Of a DNA stretch of 64,000 nt, positions 55,561 to 63,787 are shown piece after piece (positions within the stretch are counted from its first letter, which is position 1; every line of letters begins with the position of its first letter). The notes below the pieces were generated by a model. That model saw only the letters and a list, made by a program, of their open reading frames with translations, was not told where the DNA came from and ran no database searches. The position numbers were made by a program, and so were the translations under genes. Source of the stretch: Aliihoeflea sp. 40Bstr573 (lineage in GTDB: Bacteria > Pseudomonadota > Alphaproteobacteria > Rhizobiales > Rhizobiaceae); NCBI RefSeq assembly GCF_024105655.1, contig NZ_JAAAMH010000001.1, positions 124,001 through 188,000 on the forward strand, written 5' to 3'.

Positions 55561-56118
55561 ATGCGCCCGCTCGGCCTGCGCGACCTGGCGTTGACGGCCG
55601 GCATGTTCCTGGTTCTTGGCGCGCTTGCCTGGAACTTCGAGCAGCGCGCGGCGCACGAGATCGTGTCGACGGTTCGAGTGATCGACGGCGACACGCTCGA
55701 CACCCGCGACGGCCGGATTCGGCTTGTCGGGATCGACGCGCCGGAGATGGGCCAGACCTGCGACGACGGCATGGCGATCTATGACTGCGGCCGCGAGGCG
55801 CGCGAGCGACTGCGGCAGCTGATCGGCGGTCGCGAGATAAACTGCGCGACTCGGCGCAAGGACCGCTATGGCCGGTTCCTTGCGACCTGTCATGCCGGTG
55901 ACCTGAACCTTGCCGCGCGGATGGTCGAAACCGGCTGGGCAGTCGCCTCCGGTGACTACGACCTCGCCGAATTGCGCGCGCGCAGGGCCGGGCGCGGCAT
56001 CTGGGCCGGCACGTTCGAGCGTCCGGACGAGTGGCGCGCGACGCGTGGCATGGCGACCGAGGATGGCGGGCTTTTCGATCCTGTCCTCGACCGGCTTCGG
56101 CTTTGGATCGGCCGCTGA
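55561..56118 (+). CDS. Membrane-anchored thermonuclease-family (SNase-like) protein
   Basis: This 185-residue protein has an N-terminal anchor or signal helix (LALTAGMFLVLGALAWNFE) and a staphylococcal-nuclease domain: STVRVIDGDTLDTRDGRIRL, VGIDAPEMGQTCDDG, and CATRRKDRYGRFLATCHAGD with the catalytic Arg-Asp-Arg region. Six cysteines in the domain suggest disulfides outside the cytoplasm. ATG 55561 is preferred over the frame opening at 55498. Confidence 0.88.
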   Translation: MRPLGLRDLALTAGMFLVLGALAWNFEQRAAHEIVSTVRVIDGDTLDTRDGRIRLVGIDAPEMGQTCDDGMAIYDCGREARERLRQLIGGREINCATRRKDRYGRFLATCHAGDLNLAARMVETGWAVASGDYDLAELRARRAGRGIWAGTFERPDEWRATRGMATEDGGLFDPVLDRLRLWIGR

Positions 56119-56186
56119 CGAAAAGCGTCTGGCGGGACAGGCGATTTCCGTTCTAGACAGGAGCTGAACGAGGGAGAGAGACGGAC

Positions 56187-56798
56187 ATGAAGCTTTACGA
56201 TGGCGGCCGCGCGCCGAACCCGCGCCGGGTACGCATATTTCTCGCAGAGAAGGGAATCGACGTGCCGATCGAGCCGGTCGACATGGCCGCGATGGGACAC
56301 AAATCCGAGGCAGTGACGAGCCGCAACCCGTTGCAGCGCCTGCCGGTGCTTGAACTGGACGACGGGACTATCCTAGCCGAATCGGTTGCCATTTGCCGCT
56401 ATTTCGAGGAGTTGCATCCCGAGCCGCCGTTGTTCGGTATGGGCGCGCTCGGCCGCGCGCAGGTCGAGATGTGGCAGCGTCGCATGGAGCTTCATTTCCT
56501 TTCCGCCGTCGCCCAAGCCTTCCGGCATATCCACCCTGCGATGAAGGAATGGGAGGTGCCGCAGATCCCCGAATGGGGCGAGGCCAACAAGCCGAAGGCG
56601 ATCGAATATCTCCACATGCTCGACCGTCATCTGGCTGACAGCCGCTTCATCGCAGGCGACGACTACACGATCGCGGACATCACCGGCCTCGTCGGCGTCG
56701 AGTTCATGAAGCCGGCCCGGCTCGAAGTGCCCGCCGAGCTTCAGAACGTGAACCGATGGTTCGCTGAGGTCTCCGCGCGGCCGAGCGCCAAGGCCTGA
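56187..56798 (+). CDS. Glutathione S-transferase family protein
   Basis: This 203-residue protein has the thioredoxin-like N-terminal domain (MKLYDGGRAPNPRRVRIFLA, NPLQRLPVLELDDGTILAES with the cis-Pro and glutathione-binding segment) and the all-helical C-terminal domain (SRFIAGDDYTIADITGLVGV). The class is not clear; similar proteins are annotated only as GST. The reading frame of the next gene overlaps its end or begins right after it. Confidence 0.9.
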   Translation: MKLYDGGRAPNPRRVRIFLAEKGIDVPIEPVDMAAMGHKSEAVTSRNPLQRLPVLELDDGTILAESVAICRYFEELHPEPPLFGMGALGRAQVEMWQRRMELHFLSAVAQAFRHIHPAMKEWEVPQIPEWGEANKPKAIEYLHMLDRHLADSRFIAGDDYTIADITGLVGVEFMKPARLEVPAELQNVNRWFAEVSARPSAKA

Positions 56799-56800
56799 TC

Positions 56801-57424
56801 CTGGGCAATGCGGAAGAATTTGTCCGGCGCATCCGGCTTTGCCGAATATGCCGGGACAAGCCGCTCAAGACGCCGCTGCCGCACGAGCCGCGGCCGGTCG
56901 TCGTGGCGTCCTCCACAGCGCGCGTACTGATAGCGGGGCAGGCGCCCGGCACGCGCGTTCACGCCACCGGACTGCCGTTCAACGATCGCTCGGGCGATCG
57001 CCTGCGCGACTGGATGGGCGTCACGCGCGAGGAATTCTACGATCCGGCGCTGTTCGCGATCGTCCCGATGGGATTCTGCTTTCCGGGGCAGGACGACAAG
57101 GGCGGCGACTTGCCACCCCGTCGCGAATGCGCCCCGGCGTGGCGGGCACCGCTTCTGGCAACCACGCCGCAGATCGAGCTCGTCCTGGCAATCGGGCTCC
57201 ACGCCCAGCGCTGGCATCTTGGCCGCGAATTTGGGACCTCGCTGACATCGAACGTCGAGAGCTGGCGGGCGATATTCCTGCGCAACACGCACCCGCGTAT
57301 CCTGCCGCTGCCGCACCCCTCCTGGCGCAACACCGGATGGCTGAAACGCCACCCGTTCTTCGAAAGCGAATTGCTTCCGGTCCTGCGCCGCGAAATTCGT
57401 TTGTCGACAGCGCCCTCGGATTAG
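56801..57424 (+). CDS. Uracil-DNA glycosylase family protein with non-ATG start
   Basis: This protein of about 207 residues belongs to the uracil-DNA glycosylase superfamily: ARVLIAGQAPGTRVHATGLP, FNDRSGDRLRDWMGVTREEF, IVPMGFCFPGQDDKGGDLPP and the C-terminal LPLPHPSWRNTGWLKRHPFF with the catalytic-like HPS motif. The homologous N-terminus FVRRIRLCRICRDKPLKTPL lies upstream of the first GTG (56903), and the frame is open back to a stop at 56765-56767 with no ATG, GTG or TTG. CTG 56801 is the best guess for the start. A small indel near the start, real or in the assembly, is the alternative. Confidence 0.8.
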   Translation: MGNAEEFVRRIRLCRICRDKPLKTPLPHEPRPVVVASSTARVLIAGQAPGTRVHATGLPFNDRSGDRLRDWMGVTREEFYDPALFAIVPMGFCFPGQDDKGGDLPPRRECAPAWRAPLLATTPQIELVLAIGLHAQRWHLGREFGTSLTSNVESWRAIFLRNTHPRILPLPHPSWRNTGWLKRHPFFESELLPVLRREIRLSTAPSD

Positions 57425-57523
57425 GACAATTTTGCTTCGATAGAAGCTAACGACCGGACTGCATGCTTGGCTACCGCGCGAAACTTCGTCATTTTAGCAT
57501 GAGATTTCTCATCGGAGCCTCAT

Positions 57524-58021
57524 ATGGACCGCCTCGACCGCAAGATTCTGCGTCTCCTGCAGGAAGATTCCACGCTCGCCGTTGCCGACGTCGCCAAGAA
57601 GGTGGGGCTGTCGACGACGCCGTGCTGGCGTCGCATCCAGAAGCTCGAGGAAGAGGGTGTGATCCGCAAGCGCGTGGCGCTGCTCGATCCGGTGCGCATC
57701 AATGCGCGTGTGACGGTCTTCGTCTCGATCCGCACCAATTCGCACAGCCACGAATGGCTGCGCCGCTTCTCGGAAGTCATCCAGGAATTTCCCGAGGTCA
57801 TCGAGTTCTATCGCATGAGCGGCGACATCGACTACCTCCTGCGCGTCGTCGTACCTGACATCGCCGCCTACGACGCCTTCTACAAGCGCCTGATCGCCAA
57901 GATCGAGATCCGCGACGTGTCCTCGTCATTCGCCATGGAGCAGATCAAGTATACGACCGAACTGCCGCTCGACTATATGGTGTTGGACAAGGAAAGCGGG
58001 TCTGGCAGCAATGCGGCTTGA
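57524..58021 (+). CDS. Lrp/AsnC-family transcriptional regulator
   Basis: This 165-residue regulator has the N-terminal AsnC helix-turn-helix (LDRKILRLLQEDSTLAVADV, STTPCWRRIQKLEEEGVIRK) and the RAM effector domain (VTVFVSIRTNSHSHEWLRRF, EFYRMSGDIDYLLRVVV). GGAG is placed before the ATG. The neighbours give no hint of the target; its own 100-base upstream region may be autoregulated. The stop codon touches the convergent dehydrogenase stop with no space. Confidence 0.9.
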   Translation: MDRLDRKILRLLQEDSTLAVADVAKKVGLSTTPCWRRIQKLEEEGVIRKRVALLDPVRINARVTVFVSIRTNSHSHEWLRRFSEVIQEFPEVIEFYRMSGDIDYLLRVVVPDIAAYDAFYKRLIAKIEIRDVSSSFAMEQIKYTTELPLDYMVLDKESGSGSNAA

Positions 58022-58888
58022 CTACGTCAGTCGCGAGATCAGCGAGGATGTATCCCAGCGCTTGCCGCCCTTGCCCTGGACGTCCTTGTAGAACTGGTCG
58101 ATGAGGGCCGTGACGGGCAGTTGCGCCCCGTTGCGGTCGGCTTCCTCGAGACAGATGCCGAGATCCTTGCGCATCCAGTCGACCGCAAAGCCGAAGTCGA
58201 ACTTGCCATCGCGCATCGTCTTCCAGCGGTTCTCCATCTGCCACGAGCCGGCGGCGCCCTTTGAGATGACGTCGACCACCTTCTCGATGTCGAGGCCCGC
58301 ACGCTGGCCAAAGGCGATGCCTTCCGACAGGCCCTGGACGAGACCGGCGATGCAGATCTGGTTGATCATCTTGGTGAGCTGTCCCGCCCCGACCGGACCC
58401 ATCAACCCGACCATGCGCGCATAGGCGTCGATGACGGGCTTCGCCTTGTCGAAAGTCTCTTGGTCGCCCCCGCACATGACGGTGAGGACGCCGTTTTCAG
58501 CGCCGGCCTGTCCGCCCGAGACGGGCGCATCGATGAACCCGATGCCCTTTTCGCCGGCAAGCGCCGCCAGTTCACGTGCGACCTCTGCCGAGGCCGTCGT
58601 GTTGTCAATGAAGATCGAGCCGGAACCCATTGACGAGAATGCGCCATTGTCGCCGAGCGTCACGGAGCGCAAATCATCGTCATTGCCGACGCATGAGAAG
58701 ACGAACTCCGCGCCCCTGGCGGCGTCCGCCGGCGTCGCGGCCGACTTGCCGGAGAACTCCGCGGCCCATTTCTCGGCCTTGGCAGCGGTGCGGTTGTAAA
58801 CGGTGACGTCATGGCCGCCCTTGGTCTTGAGATAGCCCGCCATCGGGTATCCCATAACGCCCAACCCCAAAAATGCGACCTTCGCCAT
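58022..58888 (-). CDS. 3-hydroxyisobutyrate dehydrogenase-family oxidoreductase
   Basis: This 288-residue NAD(P)-dependent beta-hydroxyacid dehydrogenase has the nucleotide-binding GLGVMGYPMAGYLKTKGG (residues 8-25), the substrate-binding DAPVSGGQAGAENG (residues 120-133) and catalytic K173 in GAGQLTKMINQI. HIBADH, tartronate-semialdehyde reductase and glyoxylate/succinic-semialdehyde reductases share this layout and cannot be told apart here. GGAGGAGAGG precedes the ATG. It precedes no related catabolic genes. Confidence 0.9.
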   Translation of the reverse strand: MAKVAFLGLGVMGYPMAGYLKTKGGHDVTVYNRTAAKAEKWAAEFSGKSAATPADAARGAEFVFSCVGNDDDLRSVTLGDNGAFSSMGSGSIFIDNTTASAEVARELAALAGEKGIGFIDAPVSGGQAGAENGVLTVMCGGDQETFDKAKPVIDAYARMVGLMGPVGAGQLTKMINQICIAGLVQGLSEGIAFGQRAGLDIEKVVDVISKGAAGSWQMENRWKTMRDGKFDFGFAVDWMRKDLGICLEEADRNGAQLPVTALIDQFYKDVQGKGGKRWDTSSLISRLT

Positions 58889-58909
58889 CGTCCTCTCCTC
58901 CGTCGTGGA

Positions 58910-59413
58910 TCAAAGTCCCAGCCGGGACGTGATAAAATCTGCCACTGCCGCTATGTCATCGATCGGGAAAACGGGCAAGGTTTCGGCCGGCAATGCGTGG
59001 TCGCTGGCGACCGCGACGATGTTGGGATCGTCCGCCGAGAGCGGGCGCGTGTCCTTGGCGTCGCGCCGGCGCGTTTCGATCTTCAAGTGTCCCTCGCGCT
59101 TGTAACCCTCGACGATGACGAGGTCGCAGGGTGAAAGACGCGCGAGAACCGCGTCGAGCGAAGGCTCGCTCTCGTCGCGCAGTTCGTGCATCAGCGCCCA
59201 GCGATTGCCCGAGACGATCGCGACCTCGCCGGCACCGGCCGCGCGGTGGCGAAACGAATCGGTGCCGACCTGGTCGAGGTCGAAGGCGTGATGCGCGTGC
59301 TTGACGGTCGAGACTTTCATGCCCCGCGCGACGAACTCGGCCACGAGACGTTCCGTGAGGGTGGTCTTGCCCGAATTCTTCCAGCCGGTGATGCCGATGA
59401 CACGCTGTGTCAT
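58910..59413 (-). CDS. mobB: Molybdopterin-guanine dinucleotide biosynthesis protein B
   Basis: This 167-residue P-loop GTPase assists MobA in attaching GMP to molybdopterin. Walker A is GITGWKNSGKTTLTERLVAE (residues 8-27), and DLVIVEGYKREGHLKIE is the Walker B-like region. It overlaps mobA by four bases and closes a chain of three translationally linked minus-strand genes. Confidence 0.93.
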   Translation of the reverse strand: MTQRVIGITGWKNSGKTTLTERLVAEFVARGMKVSTVKHAHHAFDLDQVGTDSFRHRAAGAGEVAIVSGNRWALMHELRDESEPSLDAVLARLSPCDLVIVEGYKREGHLKIETRRRDAKDTRPLSADDPNIVAVASDHALPAETLPVFPIDDIAAVADFITSRLGL

Positions 59414-60000
59414 GATCCGATCAACCTTGAAATTCGCTCGGCCTCGGCAAGGTCGTCGGGCGTATTGACGTTGAAGAAGGGATCAAAGGCTTCAGTTGGG
59501 AAATCGACGCCGTCGAAGCCGAATTCATCGAGAAACGTCATGACCTTGCGGGTTTCGGCTCGTACAAGAAAGTTGGACAGCGGTTCCAGTGCCGTGACGG
59601 GCCAGAGGGCGAAAACCGGATGAACGCGTCCGATCGACCGGGCGACCTGGATGCGGGCCGGGTCGCCCTTTCTCAATTGGCGCACGAGGGTTTCGGGGAA
59701 GAACGGGCTGTCGACGGCGACGCTGGCGAGCGCGGAATGCCCGCGCGACTGCGCCCATTGGAGACCGGCCTGGATGCCGGCAAGCGGCCCTTCGAAGCTT
59801 GGCGTCGCGTCAGCGATGACAGGCACGCCGGCCGCCTCTACCTGAAGCAGATTGGAACTCACGGACAGTTCGTCAACCTGCGGCTCAAGGCGTGCGACTG
59901 CGCGGGCAAGAAGCGTCCGGTCGCCGAGAATGATCATCGCCTTGTCGCTGCCCATTCGCGTCGAGCGCCCGCCGGCGAGAACGAGGCCGGCGACGCTCAT
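59410..60000 (-). CDS. mobA: Molybdenum cofactor guanylyltransferase
   Basis: This 196-residue nucleotidyltransferase makes Mo-bis-MGD for DMSO-reductase-family enzymes such as formate dehydrogenase. The GTP-binding start GLVLAGGRSTRMGSDKAMI, the ALASVAVDSPFFPETLVRQL segment with the metal-binding Asp, and FFNVNTPDDLAEAERI at the end are family features. ATG 60000 is chosen over a longer frame that would run into the transporter gene. It overlaps both neighbours by four bases. Confidence 0.93.
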   Translation of the reverse strand: MSVAGLVLAGGRSTRMGSDKAMIILGDRTLLARAVARLEPQVDELSVSSNLLQVEAAGVPVIADATPSFEGPLAGIQAGLQWAQSRGHSALASVAVDSPFFPETLVRQLRKGDPARIQVARSIGRVHPVFALWPVTALEPLSNFLVRAETRKVMTFLDEFGFDGVDFPTEAFDPFFNVNTPDDLAEAERISRLIGS

Positions 60001-61211
60001 TGTGCCAACTCGCCCTTTCGCGCGGCCACGTGCATAACGTAGAGCGCGGCTACGATCCCCAGGCTGGAAGACGCCAGCATGACCCATAGCAGAGGAGCCG
60101 GGCCGGTTTCAGGCCCCAGAAGGCCGCCGGCAAGAACGGAAAGCCCTGCGCCGCCGCCGATCTGCATAGCACCGCCGAGGCCGGACGCTGAGCCGGCAAG
60201 ATGCGGACGCACCGAAACGATACCGGCCATCGCGTTTGGCAGCGTCATGCCGTTGCCGAGCCCGACGAACATGACGGGCACGAACAGCGATGCGGGCGTG
60301 ACGTATCCTGCGAAGTAGAGAATCAGCGGCACCGTCATTCCGCCCGCCGCGATCAGATTGCCCATCAGGAGCATTCGATTGATGCCAATGCGGCTCGAAA
60401 GGCGCCCCGACAGGAAGTTGCCGAGCATGTATCCGACCGAGACGAAGCCGAAGTAAAACCCGTACTGGGAGGGAGAGAGGCCGAAGATTTCGCTCGCAAC
60501 ATAGGGACCACCGCCGAGAAAGGCGAAAAAGGTACCCGAGGTGCAGGCCGCAGTGAGCGTATAGCCCCAGAAGCGTTCCGACCGGACCAGTTCAGGATAG
60601 GCGCGAACCTGCGCGAAGAGCGATGAGGAGGGGCGCAGGTTCGTCTCGCCGAGATCGACCCAAATGATGGCGAAAGCGGTCAGGCCGAAAGCGAGTGTCA
60701 GGACAAACGTCGACTGCCAGCCATAGAGCTCGTCGAGGAAGCCGCCGATGATCGGTCCGATCATGGGAACAAGCGTCATGCCCATCGTGACGTAGCCGAT
60801 CTTGCTCGCCGCCTGGTCCGGCCCGACCGTGTCGCGCACGATCGCGCGCGAGAGAACCATCCCCGCAGCCGAGAACGCCTGCAGAATGCGGCAGGCGAGC
60901 AGAACCTCGATCGTCGGCGCGAAGATCGCGGCAAGGGTTCCGGCGAGAAAGACCACAAAGCACAGAAGCAGGACCGGTCGACGGCCGAACCTGTCCGAGG
61001 CCGGGCCTATGAAAAACTGCAGAACGGCCGTAGCGATGAGATAGAGGGCGACGGCAAGCTGCACGACCGAATATTCGGCGTCGAAATGCCGTGCCATGGC
61101 CGGGAGCGATGGCAAGAAGACGTTCATCGCCAAGGCGCTCGACGCCGTAGCCATGACGAGCGTGAAGATGTGCGGCGGCGTCGCCGCGCGCTGGGCGAGG
61201 CGGAGCGTCAT
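59997..61211 (-). CDS. MFS drug-resistance transporter (Bcr/CflA family)
   Basis: This 404-residue proton antiporter has 12 predicted helices. The Bcr/CflA pattern is seen in MNVFLPSLPAMARHFDAEYS, YLIATAVLQFFIGPASDRFG, RRPVLLLCFVVFLAGTLAAI and ILQAFSAAGMVLSRAIVRDT (motif C-like). It is first in a minus-strand chain with mobA and mobB, with a four-base overlap to mobA. Whether it moves a drug, a metabolite or something tied to molybdenum cofactor is not shown. Confidence 0.9.
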   Translation of the reverse strand: MTLRLAQRAATPPHIFTLVMATASSALAMNVFLPSLPAMARHFDAEYSVVQLAVALYLIATAVLQFFIGPASDRFGRRPVLLLCFVVFLAGTLAAIFAPTIEVLLACRILQAFSAAGMVLSRAIVRDTVGPDQAASKIGYVTMGMTLVPMIGPIIGGFLDELYGWQSTFVLTLAFGLTAFAIIWVDLGETNLRPSSSLFAQVRAYPELVRSERFWGYTLTAACTSGTFFAFLGGGPYVASEIFGLSPSQYGFYFGFVSVGYMLGNFLSGRLSSRIGINRMLLMGNLIAAGGMTVPLILYFAGYVTPASLFVPVMFVGLGNGMTLPNAMAGIVSVRPHLAGSASGLGGAMQIGGGAGLSVLAGGLLGPETGPAPLLWVMLASSSLGIVAALYVMHVAARKGELAQ

Positions 61212-61277
61212 TGCAATGAACTGAACGCGTTAATCATGCCGCCTGAATAGGCCTCATCCGTTCCGGCATCAAGCGCA

Positions 61278-62198
61278 TCAGACGCCATCGGGAGCCATGG
61301 CGGGTGTTGTGGTATCGATTACCGGCTGCGTCTTGCCGGCATGGCGCTCGCGGTAGAGCGTGTAAAGCCCCGACGCCACGACGATGGCCGCGCCAATCAG
61401 CATGGCCGTGTCCGGAACTTCGCCGAAGGCAAACAGGCCGATGAGCAGGGCCCAAATCAGCGCGGTGTAGCGGAACGGTGCGACGAAGGATATTTCGCCG
61501 ACGCGCATGGCCATGATGATGAACTGATAGCCGACGATCAGCAGCAGTGCGGCTGCAAAGAGGAACGATGTCGACGTGACCGTCAACGGCGTCCAGCCGC
61601 CATAGGGGATGACGAGAACCCCGCCTACGATCGTGACGAAAAGCGCGGTCGCGAAGGAGACGGCAAGCGTCGGTATGTGTTCGGGAATGCGTCGAGTGAT
61701 GAGGTCGCGGACCGCGCAGAAGGCGACGCACAAGAGCGCCAGCAGCGCGTAGGAATTGAAGCCCTCGAAGCCAGGCCGCACGATGATCAGGACGCCAACG
61801 AATCCGACGAGAATCGCCGTCCAGCGCCGCCAACCAACCGGCTCGTTCATGAAGAGCGCCGCGCCCATGGTGACGGCAAGCGGCAGCGCCTGCAGGATGG
61901 CCGAAACGTTTGCAAGCGGCATTTGCGCAAGCGCGGCAAGGAAGCACAGTGTGCTCCCGACCTCACCGATGGCCCGAATTGCCACGAGCGGGCGCCGAAT
62001 AAGGCCGAGCGCTCGAAAAACACCGCTGTGCCAGGCGAGCAGTCCGATCAGGACCGTGGCGAAAGTGCCCCGGACGACCATCACCTGCGCGGCGCTCATC
62101 TCGCCGATGACCGTCTTCGTCATCGCGTCGTTGATGGTGAAGCCGGCCATCGAAATGGCCATGAACAGGGCAGCGCGGAGATTGGGCGAAAGATTCAC
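61278..62198 (-). CDS. EamA-family (DMT superfamily) transporter
   Basis: This 306-residue permease has two EamA repeats of five helices: ALFMAISMAGFTINDAMTKT through LIIVRPGF, then ALLALLCVAFCAVRDLITRR through AAIVVASGLYTLY. The start is GTG 62198 because the family N-terminus SPNLRAALFMA is there; ATG 62162 would cut into the first helix. Substrate unknown. It is 97 bases downstream of moaA on the same strand. Confidence 0.88.
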   Translation of the reverse strand: MNLSPNLRAALFMAISMAGFTINDAMTKTVIGEMSAAQVMVVRGTFATVLIGLLAWHSGVFRALGLIRRPLVAIRAIGEVGSTLCFLAALAQMPLANVSAILQALPLAVTMGAALFMNEPVGWRRWTAILVGFVGVLIIVRPGFEGFNSYALLALLCVAFCAVRDLITRRIPEHIPTLAVSFATALFVTIVGGVLVIPYGGWTPLTVTSTSFLFAAALLLIVGYQFIIMAMRVGEISFVAPFRYTALIWALLIGLFAFGEVPDTAMLIGAAIVVASGLYTLYRERHAGKTQPVIDTTTPAMAPDGV

Positions 62199-62294
62199 GG
62201 AAGATGGCTCGTCGGTTGGCTCACCGATGCCATAGGATGCCGCCGTGCCGGGCGCAACGGACCAGCGCGGCGAAACTCTGCTCCACAGAACGCT

Positions 62295-63305
62295 TTAACC
62301 GCCGGTGACGCTCATGTGCCGGGAAACGGATGGCCGACTGGTGCGGCGGTCGATCACGAAATCGTGGCCCTTGGGCTTGCGGCCGATCGCTTCGTCGATC
62401 GCGCTCGACAGCAGCTCGTTGCCCTCTGATGCGCGCAGCGCGGCTCTCAGATCAGCGGCGTCATCCTGGCCGAGACACATGTAAAGCGTGCCCGTACATG
62501 TCAGCCGGACGCGGTTGCAGCTTTCGCAGAAATTGTGCGTCATCGGCGTGATGAAGCCGAGCCTTCCGCCCGTCTCAGCCACCTCGACATAGCGCGCAGG
62601 ACCACCGGTCTTGAACGGAATGTCGGTGAGGGTAAATTGGCGCTCGAGCTGGGCGCGAAGAAGCGACAGTGGAAGATACTGGTCGGTCCGATCCTCGTCG
62701 ATCTCGCCCATCGGCATCGTCTCGATGACCGTCATGTCCATGCCGCGACCATGCGCCCAGCGCAGCATGCCGGGGATTTCATGGTCGTTGAAGCCCTTGA
62801 GAGCGACGGCGTTGATCTTGATCTTGAGACCCGCCGCCTGCGCGGCGTCGATGCCGGCCATGACCTTGGAGATGTCGCCCCAGCGAGTGATCTGTTTGAA
62901 CTTCGCAGGATCGAGCGTGTCGAGCGAGACGTTGATCCGCTTGACGCCGCATTCGGCAAGTTCGGCGGCGAAGCGCTGGAGCTGCGAGCCGTTGGTCGTC
63001 AGCGTCAGTTCCTCGAGCGCGCCGCTCTCGATATGGCGCGAAAGGTCGCGGATCAGATGCAGAATGTTCTTGCGCACCAGCGGCTCGCCGCCTGTCAGCC
63101 GCAGCTTTTTCACGCCCTTTTCGATGAAGACGGTGCACAGGCGGTCGAGTTCCTCGAGGCTGAGAAGGTCGCGCTTGGGCAGGAAGGTCATGTCCTCAGC
63201 CATGCAGTAGGTGCAGCGGAAGTCGCAGCGATCAGTCACGGAAACGCGCAGATAAGAGATTGCGCGTCCGAACGGGTCGATCATGCTGGGGTCACCAAAT
63301 GTCAT
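62295..63305 (-). CDS. moaA: GTP 3',8-cyclase MoaA
   Basis: This 336-residue radical SAM enzyme makes the first step of molybdenum cofactor synthesis. The SAM cluster motif CDFRCTYC gives C27, C31 and C34. Downstream are [48 protein letters not shown], and the C-terminal cluster in [20 protein letters not shown]. It ends in the Gly-Gly tail (HMSVTGG) that enters the active site. ATG 63305 has GGAAG nearby; ATGs at 63320 and 63326 are alternatives adding five or seven residues. It is divergent from the DUF971 gene. Confidence 0.94.
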   Translation of the reverse strand: MTFGDPSMIDPFGRAISYLRVSVTDRCDFRCTYCMAEDMTFLPKRDLLSLEELDRLCTVFIEKGVKKLRLTGGEPLVRKNILHLIRDLSRHIESGALEELTLTTNGSQLQRFAAELAECGVKRINVSLDTLDPAKFKQITRWGDISKVMAGIDAAQAAGLKIKINAVALKGFNDHEIPGMLRWAHGRGMDMTVIETMPMGEIDEDRTDQYLPLSLLRAQLERQFTLTDIPFKTGGPARYVEVAETGGRLGFITPMTHNFCESCNRVRLTCTGTLYMCLGQDDAADLRAALRASEGNELLSSAIDEAIGRKPKGHDFVIDRRTSRPSVSRHMSVTGG

Positions 63306-63436
63306 GCGGCAATCTTCCATGCTCATCCCGTCAATTTCGTGATCTTTTCGTCCGCGCGCAAGCCCACTGAGCCGAAAGTCTGGCGCTTGACGATGAATTG
63401 AGGCATTCGGATGTGAACGGCGGAAAAGGACATCAC

Positions 63437-63787
63437 ATGCGGCCACCATCGGAATTGCGCGTTGCCAAGGATCGGCGTTTGCTCACGGTCCTGTTCGACA
63501 ATCACGCGCCGATCCCGCTCGATGCGGAGTTCCTGCGCGTCGTTTCGCCTTCGGCAGAAGTGCAGGGTCATTCGCCCGAACAGCGCGTGACCGTGCCAGG
63601 CAAGCGCAATGTCGCGATTTCGAAGATGGAGCCTGTCGGCAACTACGCCGTCCGCATCATCTTCGACGACGGGCACGATACCGGCATCTTCACCTGGGAT
63701 TACCTGCACGCGCTTGGCCACGAGAAGGAGACGCGCTGGCAGGCCTATCTCGATGAACTGGAGGCCAAGGGCCTGTCGCGGGACTAG
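63437..63787 (+). CDS. DUF971 protein (gamma-butyrobetaine hydroxylase-like N-terminal domain)
   Basis: This 116-residue protein belongs to DUF971: [40 protein letters not shown] and [20 protein letters not shown]. The fold is the small N-terminal domain also found in carnitine-pathway hydroxylases and in Fe-S assembly-linked proteins. AAGGA lies seven bases before ATG 63437. The divergent neighbour moaA is an Fe-S enzyme, which fits an iron-sulfur connection, though unproven. Its TAG overlaps the stop of the convergent MarR gene. Confidence 0.88.
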   Translation: MRPPSELRVAKDRRLLTVLFDNHAPIPLDAEFLRVVSPSAEVQGHSPEQRVTVPGKRNVAISKMEPVGNYAVRIIFDDGHDTGIFTWDYLHALGHEKETRWQAYLDELEAKGLSRD

